64,000 bases of DNA. It comes from Metellina segmentata (lineage: Eukaryota; Arthropoda; Arachnida; Araneae; Tetragnathidae). How positions within the stretch are numbered: position 1 is the first letter of the stretch; every line of letters begins with the position of its first letter. Below are positions 57,501 through 64,000 of the stretch, in pieces. The position numbers were made by a program, and so were the translations under genes. A model generated the notes under the pieces. It saw only the letters and a program-made list of their open reading frames with translations. It was not told the DNA's origin and made no database searches. The stretch lies in NCBI GenBank assembly GCA_947359465.1, contig OX375876.1, forward strand, positions 80,560,359-80,624,358. The letters run 5' to 3'.

Positions 57501-59430
57501 ACATTTGTTTAACTTTAAAACACAAGATGGCATCCTACATAGTTTTTGAGTAAATTACATCATGTTAACAAATTTATCAGTAAGTGTAAGTGACAGCCCT
57601 AAACTATAGTCTGAGAAGTAGAATAGAGGACAGAGAAATAATCAGACTATAGTAAATTATAATAATAAAACTGCAGAGCAGCATTAATAAAGGAATTTTC
57701 ACTTAGTTTTCATTCATTTTGGATCTTTCTTCCTGCTGACATTTCAATGGTTGTGTGAAAATGTATATTTCAACTCTTTAATTTATTGCACACCACAAGA
57801 ATAAGCTAACTGGCCAATGCCTCAAAAAACTTCACTTCCCACTTGTATTTTTTGGGCTAATAAAATCAGTCACTCCTTTAGTTTATAATTTTGAATCAAA
57901 CTGTTGCATACTTCCTTTAAGTGTTTATATTATGAGTGATGTTAAGCCACCTTCATGAGGCTTTCAAACTCTGGATGTTTATACATTACTCTTCTTGGCA
58001 TTTAGATTTATGATGTCATGTGACTCAGCACAATCTTCTCTTTGATTAAAACAAAAAAACATGCATTATGAATCAAACTAGAAATATAAACACAAATGGA
58101 TACAAATATTGTCATCTACCGAAGTTTAAATCCCAAGCTATACAGTGATCACTCGCAATTACTGAGATTCTGCAGGTAAAAAAACTTGCATAACAGACTA
58201 GGATATAACATGTAACATTTCATAAATGTAAATAGAGGCAAGCTATCCAAAATCTTCGATAATAAACCAAAAAGTGAACTCTATTGGGTAACATTTAAAA
58301 AAAAATGCTCCCTCAACAAAATCCACCATTTGGTACAACAAATGCAAAAAACATGTATATAAATCAAAATATAAAAGCCAATTGTAATCGTAAGGCTCAA
58401 TCCCAAAGAGGGCGATAAATACGTGCCCTGGTAATGCGCTTGGTGTTAAGTGCGCATATTAGCAACCTGTTTGGGAGGGGGTAACCCCCAGTCCGAAAGA
58501 GGGTTTTCTTTGTATTCTAGTTTCTTAAGAAGCATTTTTAACCCAGCTCATTTGACAGATGGTTACTAAATACCTAAACTTGTACCTCGTGCATAATAGT
58601 TCATACTAAACATGTACACCATCTTTAATTGACATAACAAAAATGATTAAAGGTAAATGTTCTGAAACTGAACATGCAGATAGCATGTAATTATGAATCA
58701 TTTATGTAACAATGGCTAAATTGTTATGGTTTCAATGAAACCTTAGTATACCAACCAGAGCATATTCTGCAAGGAAATATACAAAATCAACCAGGACTCA
58801 ACACTATCAACCATCTGCATAAAATATTAAAATAGAAATTACAATAATTGAAAAGCAGATAGAAATATTGGGATGGTATGTAGTATCCGATACGTTACAA
58901 CTTTCGAGCGATGTATTGCCAATTGTGGTAACCTTCCCGTTTTCGCAGTTTTCTTAGTTTTAAGGCAACCCTAGATATTTTCTCCTGACGATAATAAACG
59001 GGTCTCATGATTGGTTAAGGAAGAAAATACGCTTTTCCACTTTTATTTTTAATGTAGAACGGAATTAAAATTTAGACAGTCTTTGAAATTGTTGGGTGCA
59101 TATGAATTTTGCTCTTGATTTATAAAATCGACTTGTTTTATTAATTTTCAAAATTTTTAGGATAAGTTTGGAAAGCAGATTGTAAGTTACAATTTTTTAA
59201 ATTTGTCACTTTATTTAAATTTCAATTAAAATTTCGAAAAAAAATTTGGATTAAATTTGATTTTTGAAATTGGAATTTAGAATTTTTTTCCTCTTTTGGT
59301 TGCTCATTTCCCCTTAGTTGATTTGATATAGCAGTGGATAGTGTTATTGAACGTTAGAAAATGTTTTTTTTTTGCAAACATGTAGTAGCTTGATTGGGAA
59401 GAAGGTGAAATGTCTTTCATGTGAGAATGA
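54600..59430. other. Long AT-rich region, nothing recognised
   Basis: Frames are short. The longest (55051-55359 minus, 102 codons) is Lys/Ile/Phe-rich and not recognised. A GC-richer block at 58395-58510 (containing GCGATAAATACGTGCCC and GTGCGCATATTAGC) resembles no known family but stands out in composition. Confidence 0.5.
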
Positions 59431-59439
59431 TATGATTTT

Positions 59440-59800
59440 AACATTGAGAAAGGATGCTGGTGATAGGTAGGAGTGGAAATGTAGAAAGATAGGACAAAAA
59501 TTTGGCAAAAGAAAGTATAACAGGAGTAAGAAATTGGAGGGTAAATGGGTGTTTGGAGGACTTGAACGAGGGACGGATAAATGTTTTATGGTTGAGGTGA
59601 AAAATAGGAACCAGAAAGTTTTGGCTGAGGTAATTCAGAGCGGAATTTTGCAAGGAACTACAAAAATTTCTGACTATTGGAAGTCATATGCTGGTATCAA
59701 TACCCGAAGGACAAAGAGTTCAAGGGTTATCGATTCGAGCATATGACTGTTAACCATTGTCAGAATTTCAAGGACCCGGCTATGAGGGTAAGTTTGATTT
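59440..59800 (+). pseudogene. Merlin-type (ISXO2-like) transposase fragment
   Basis: An open frame from about 59484 to 59746 carries KIGQKFGKRKYNR, GKWVFGGLERGTDKCFMVEV, then ILQGTTKISDYWKSYAGI. After a one-base shift near 59703 come YRFEHMTVNHCQNF and KDPAMR. These are successive motifs of the ISXO2-like domain of Merlin DNA transposons (cut-and-paste, IS1016-related), including the aspartate of the SDxWKxY block and the VNH block. The N-terminal part is missing. The end AGG|GTAAGT looks like a splice donor. TIRs were not found. Confidence 0.85.
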
Positions 59801-59895
59801 TTGTTTAGCTTTTGGTTATATTACAAACACTGGACTATGCTTGGGTGGGCACCCAATACGGTGACTTATACGCATGGAAGCCAACGGTGAAAGGT

Positions 59896-59923
59896 CCTCG
59901 CCGGCCCCGGAGGGGCGGCGAGG
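59896..59923. repeat. GC-rich hairpin
   Basis: CCTCGCC pairs with GGCGAGG and GCCCC with GGGGC around a 3-base loop and one bulged G. It lies in a roughly 60-bp GC island (59890-59950) in very AT-rich DNA. Confidence 0.7.
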
Positions 59924-60079
59924 TAGCCGGCAGGCGGGGATCGCGCGTTATACGCTGTGACTTATCTACAAACAAATTTCTCCCGGTATACTGGTTTAAA
60001 CGCATTGAAATCTTAAGCGCAATACGCTTTGACTTCTCTAAAAAACAATTTCCTCTTGTAAAGTCGTTACAATAAAAAT

Positions 60080-61835
60080 ATTTGTTTTTCTTTTCCATAT
60101 ATGGCTCTATAACCTGGAATATCCCCATTGAGTTGCTCACATAATGCTTATTGCTAGAAAAATTGTGAAAAAATATTTTTTCACACTTATGGATAGCAGA
60201 AGAATTTTTAGATTTTTGGTTTCTCATCAAAAACCTTTGTGTGGATTATGATCACAGAAAAGAACTACCTTATTAAAAAAAGATTTCTTGTTTTGAATTT
60301 TCTATGCATTGCAAAGTTTCCAATTCAAAATTGATAAAAATCCGGACGTTTTAAAAAAATCACGTTTTTTTTTTTATTATTATTATTATTATTTTTTTTA
60401 ACAATTATAATTTTTTTATTTAATATTTTTTTTTTAAGTGACAAAACTAGGATGAAATTGACGCAAAATTGCGTACATGTTCGGAGAAAACCAGACTGAA
60501 ATATTAGAAAATTTTCAAGTGAAATTTATATTGCTTTTTTCTTAATTTTTAAACAAATTATTATTATTTATGCAGTGTATGCAAAGGTTCACGTTGTATA
60601 TGGCGGCCATCTTGGAATTGCTTACATCGGCCGCCATCTTGATTTGGCGTAAACAATCGCTTTGGCGGCCTAACGTTGCGGATGCTACCACTCCACCAAA
60701 TATTGTTATTTATCCAGCTTTTATCAACGAAACAAAAACAGCTAAAGGGTATTTTGAAGTTGAACATGCACCCATGCAAAAAATCTGCATTATGAACTAT
60801 AAATGCAATATCTAAGAGCATAAATATAGATAGTCAAACCTCGTTGAAACGAATTTCATGGGACAGTAAAATATAATTCATATTAACAGTAGTTTGTGTA
60901 CTTACATCACCTATTACACAATTCCTGGTTCAGATAAATTGGATTCTTCATCACAAAAATTGTTTGTTTTTGATTGATTATTCTCGATTATGTAATTAAG
61001 CAGTTAATTTTCATCACGAAACAAATACCGTGAACAGTTTTTAAGCCAACAGTAGCTTAGGTTCTTTTAAAGACATGCTTATTCCTATGTCTTTGGAATC
61101 TTCACTCTTCTACAAACAAATCTACAACTTTGGAGTCACTTACTGCTTCTATAATTAAAATCTGTTTGCCTTTTTTAAGTTTCAAAAATTTGTTTGTTTT
61201 AATTAGCAATTAATGTAACCAGCATTTTCCTAACAATTTTAATTAACATTTGAATTATGGATGGGATTGGAATTTAGTCTGTATTGAGTTAATTCTTATT
61301 GAGTGGGTCTTTAATGAGGTTTGACTGTCTAAAACAAAGCATCTGCATACAAATATGTCATGAGAAAAATCACCAAGTGTTTTTCGCAAATAGGTATAAA
61401 CAGATATCTGCAAATGATATAAAATCCATTTGCCGGCTAATAAAAGTATATCCTGCTTGTTGGCATTCCAAGCAAAGTTGACTTAACAGAACTCACCAGT
61501 TGGAAAAATACGAGAAAGGGACAAGAGATTACAATTATTAATGAAAGCAGATATAAACATTGTTATTTACATATATTTAATCCTTACGTGTATTACTTTT
61601 TCATATTAACTGGATCATCAGCTTTCATCAATGTTACTAACTGGGCTCAAGCGTATTGTATCGAAGCTGAATAGTGTAGAAAACATGCATTATGAACCAT
61701 AAATACAATATACAAGAGTAAAAATAGATGCAACAGCAATCAACAGAAATTCCTTTCTTTTGCAAAACATTCAAGAAGTTGCATTACTTAAGGAGATCAG
61801 TTGGGTAATAATATTTTGGTAATTTTTAGTTAACG
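60080..61835. other. No gene recognised
   Basis: AT-rich. An 81-codon plus ORF (60570-60815) and its antisense are unrecognised. A roughly 50-bp dispersed repeat with GCATTATGAAC occurs near 60785 and 61686 (related pieces at 57055 and 58062). Confidence 0.45.
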
Positions 61836-61837
61836 TC

Positions 61838-61975
61838 GTACTAGAGCAACACAACGGGCTATTGACGACAGTCCGGGATCAGTCCCTTAAGGGAAAGATT
61901 CAAGGTCAACACTTCGTAATTCTGAACCAGGGTCATATGACGAAGCAACACCTGATCTGGCACTCCACACCAACA
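61838..61975 (-). repeat. SINE family A, 5'-truncated
   Basis: Tail AACGTCGTACTAGAGCAACA, then GTCCGGGATCAGTCCCTTAA and CACCTGATCTGGCACTCCAC. No head. Confidence 0.88.
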
Positions 61976-62362
61976 CAACAGGAAGTCAGTTGGGAATGTT
62001 ACTTCAAGCAATAGTAAAAGAATGTACATTTCAGATCACAATAAGAAGTACCATAAAAAAGGTGTAATATATGCCGTTATGAAGCTATATTCATACACTC
62101 AAAACCACCTGGATTGAAACTTTCAATGAAACTATAATTTACATTTACACAGAAAATGGCTAAAGCATTTGAATTTGTCAAGGTCCAGGCCCAACTGAAA
62201 ATGACAGAACAGGAATTGCGAATGGAGCAATTATGATTAATCATTCGTTTGAAAACTGCGATCCAACAAATGTGGCCAAACAAATTATTAGCGCCAAAAA
62301 AAGTCACAAAAGTAGAGTAACCCGGCGCACCCATCACATAACATTAGCGTAGTTATCCTGAA

Positions 62363-62720
62363 ATGAGTAAGTTTCAAATAAATGAACACATCAAACACCC
62401 ATCCCTTAACAAATACATAGCATTGTTAGTAGGAATAGGTTTAACAGGGGATATACTAGCAACAGCAGGAGGCAAAGAATGTTTAACAGAGGTTTCATTA
62501 GAAACAGCAGGAGATTTCACAGAAAGAGTAGAAATAACAAGAATCGATAGAATGGACAGGTTTCATAGATATCTTATTGGAAAGAAAAAAAAAATACAAG
62601 GGTTTAGAAACAGCAGATGAGTAATAAGGAGAATTGATAGAATGGGCATGTTTCATAGAAAGGTTACCTATCAGAAACAGCAGAAAGAAAAAGGGGTTTA
62701 AGAGAGAGTAGGTGCGGAGT
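62363..62720 (+). repeat. Purine-rich irregular tandem repeat with ORF
   Basis: GAAACAGCAG recurs at 62501, 62607 and 62673, with GATAGAATGGRCAKGTTTCAT following the first two. The frame 62363-62620 (MSKFQINEHIKHPSLNKYIA) is open through the first unit. Possibly coding, but the repeat composition alone can explain it. Confidence 0.45.
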
Positions 62721-63480
62721 TACATTGAACAGGCAAGTTAGCAACTGACAAAGGACTTACTTTCTTACAGATAGCAGCATTCATAGCAATCAGCCCTTAT
62801 AATGTTTTCACAAACATTCTTGCCAGTTGTGGTTTCCTTTTCTGTTAAGATGCAATCCATCATCCATCTCTACCCCAAAAGGCCTTGCCACAAACCACGA
62901 CCGACAAAAATAAAAAGCCTCTCGGCTTTAGTTCCGCATTGATAATTTTTGTCTTAGCGTTCAAGAACATCAGATGAGAAGACAGAGAACAACGGTATCG
63001 ATAATCTAAAAATAAATTACTTATAATAAATCGTTAAAAATAACTAAATCCAAGAAATAAAATGAGAAAAAGAACAATACAAATATAAATTAGAGATATT
63101 TGCAGGAAACACGTTTAGAAAGCAATATAGCGACATGCACTGAAGAAGAACTAAAGCGGTTGGAGACGAGATTGTCGAGAAACAAAATGGCAGTTTTCTG
63201 TTTTCTTCGAAATACACGCCAAATTTTAGCCCAAAGAATTCACGCCAAATTTTCTCGAGAACAGTCCAGATGGTTCGTTTATGACTCATGTGATTGTCAA
63301 CAAATGGTAGTCATAGTCATAGCAACGACTGACCAATCAGCGCGCGGACTTTGGGTGAATACGATTCCTCTCCTAACAGCTGAGAGTTCCAGCTTTCTGT
63401 AAGACCCACCCACCCATAGCCATGGATCTGAAAAGAAAGCAGAAAGGAAGAGATAAATCGCCAACAACTATAAACCTTAT
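62721..63480. other. No gene recognised
   Basis: A 100-codon plus ORF (63100-63402) and an 81-codon minus ORF (63044-63289) overlap; neither is recognised. Confidence 0.4.
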
Positions 63481-63489
63481 TGACATACG

Positions 63490-63745
63490 TATCTAGGTCA
63501 TGTGATCCGATTAGCCAATCAAGTTGGACTTGCGTAAAGTACTATCATGGGATTGAGGCGCCTGTTTCCATAACATGAGCTCAAACAATTCCAGCGAAGG
63601 AATGCAAAACAAATAAAAAAAAAGTTTTACATGGCATTGTTTAGTTCTTTTTTTGTAAAATCGGAATCGGAAAAGAAAGATTGAAAATTTCAACGGATTT
63701 GAAATCTGCGATAATTTTACATCAGATACCTTTCCATTTTATTTT
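63490..63745. mobile_element. Helitron-related blocks, rearranged
   Basis: 63512-63557 is the exact reverse complement of 44850-44895 (46 bp). Just downstream, AACGGATTTGAAATCTGCG (63693-63711) is in the same orientation as at 44690. The two blocks are therefore inverted relative to each other compared with 44.3-44.9 kb. Confidence 0.6.
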
Positions 63746-63799
63746 ATTTTTAAAAAATAGGAGACTCGGCCCCCTGTTCGCCAACTCCCGGAGATTGCT

Positions 63800-64000
63800 A
63801 AGAAATCCCATTTGGTTTGCTTCGCAAACCAACACTCCTTTCGTAGAGACAATCACCTGCACCGGCGAAACAGCCTCCCACCCTGTTTACATACGCATTC
63901 AATCCCATTTGGTTTGCTTCTCAAAACAACTCTTTTTGCAGGTACAATTTGGTTTGCTTCGCAAACCAAAACACCTTTTAAAGAGTCAATCTCCTGCGAC
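63800..64000. repeat. Tandem array of TTGGTTTGC palindromes, runs off the window
   Basis: TTGGTTTGC-TTC-GCAAACCAA is a perfect 9-bp stem at 63812-63832 and again at 63949-63969, with a decayed copy at 63909-63929. Sequence after each perfect copy is also repeated (AGAGACAATCACCTGC / AGAGTCAATCTCCTGC), giving a period of 137 bp. Confidence 0.8.

Noticed and set aside
59812..60230. ORFs of 87 and 131 codons on opposite strands
   Set aside because: Their length comes from the GC island at 59890-59950; neither shows a motif and each is antisense to the other.
63800..64000. CRISPR-like array
   Set aside because: Palindromic repeats are too few, spacing is part of a longer tandem unit, and the sequence context is eukaryotic.

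Overview
This window looks like ordinary intergenic or intronic DNA of a metazoan, most plausibly an arachnid and perhaps a spider. It is AT-rich, has no operons or ribosome-binding sites, and almost every ORF is under 120 codons. What can be recognised is a dense, nested deposit of eukaryotic mobile DNA: Tc1/mariner, hAT, Helitron, Merlin, CR1-like and Jockey-like LINEs, a Gypsy-like LTR element and several tRNA-derived SINE families. The taxonomic guess rests on the general look of the transposases and SINEs and is inference only. I found no intact host protein gene, no functional tRNA or rRNA gene and no CRISPR array.

Layout. 1-6.2 kb: a cluster of small palindromes, a long TA microsatellite, an Arg-tRNA-like SINE, and an inverted duplication with arms of about 0.8 kb (2471-3292 / 4265-5108). 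6.8-8.4 kb: a hAT element with 8-bp target duplication, carrying a CR1-like LINE fragment and a SINE with its own target duplication. 8.4-12.7 kb: nothing recognised except simple repeats. 12.7-15.6 kb: a three-level nest in which a hAT holds a SINE and a 1,449-bp mariner-type element with DD41D spacing and long terminal inverted repeats (TIRs). 15.95-17.37 kb: a decayed Tc1 element. 17.4-17.9 kb: a possible host exon. 20.7-21.3 kb: a non-autonomous Helitron. 22.97-25.33 kb: two inverted Tc1 3' halves around a spacer, which could behave as one fold-back composite. 28.2-29.0 kb: Gypsy-like gag and integrase remnants. 30.36-32.97 kb: two different Tc1-like elements almost touching; the second has a full-length frame broken only by two UGA codons. 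36 kb: hAT remnant. 37.2-37.7 kb: scrambled SINEs. 38.56-40.84 kb: a mariner-type element interrupted by a 1.5-kb Helitron. 41.57-42.59 kb: a 1,024-bp hAT element with a perfect 8-bp target duplication inside a SINE. 43.9-45.2 kb: a chimeric SINE and Helitron-like sequence. 47.3-49.2 kb: a Tc1 remnant followed by a hAT that holds a smaller hAT with perfect 8-bp target duplication. 49.9 kb: Tc1 fragment. 51.4-53.5 kb: SINEs, a 250-bp direct repeat pair and a Jockey-like fragment. 54.6-59.4 kb: almost featureless AT-rich DNA. 59.4-59.8 kb: a Merlin (ISXO2-like) transposase fragment. 62.4-64.0 kb: a purine-rich repeat, Helitron-like blocks and a tandem array of palindromes running off the end.

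The elements interact mainly by insertion, so their relative ages can be read from the nesting. The most unusual signals are a SINE superfamily in which at least four different tRNA-like heads share one 3' tail, the fold-back Tc1 composite, three UGA stops all at tryptophan positions in otherwise intact transposases, and a Helitron flanked by near-copies of the same 30 bp.
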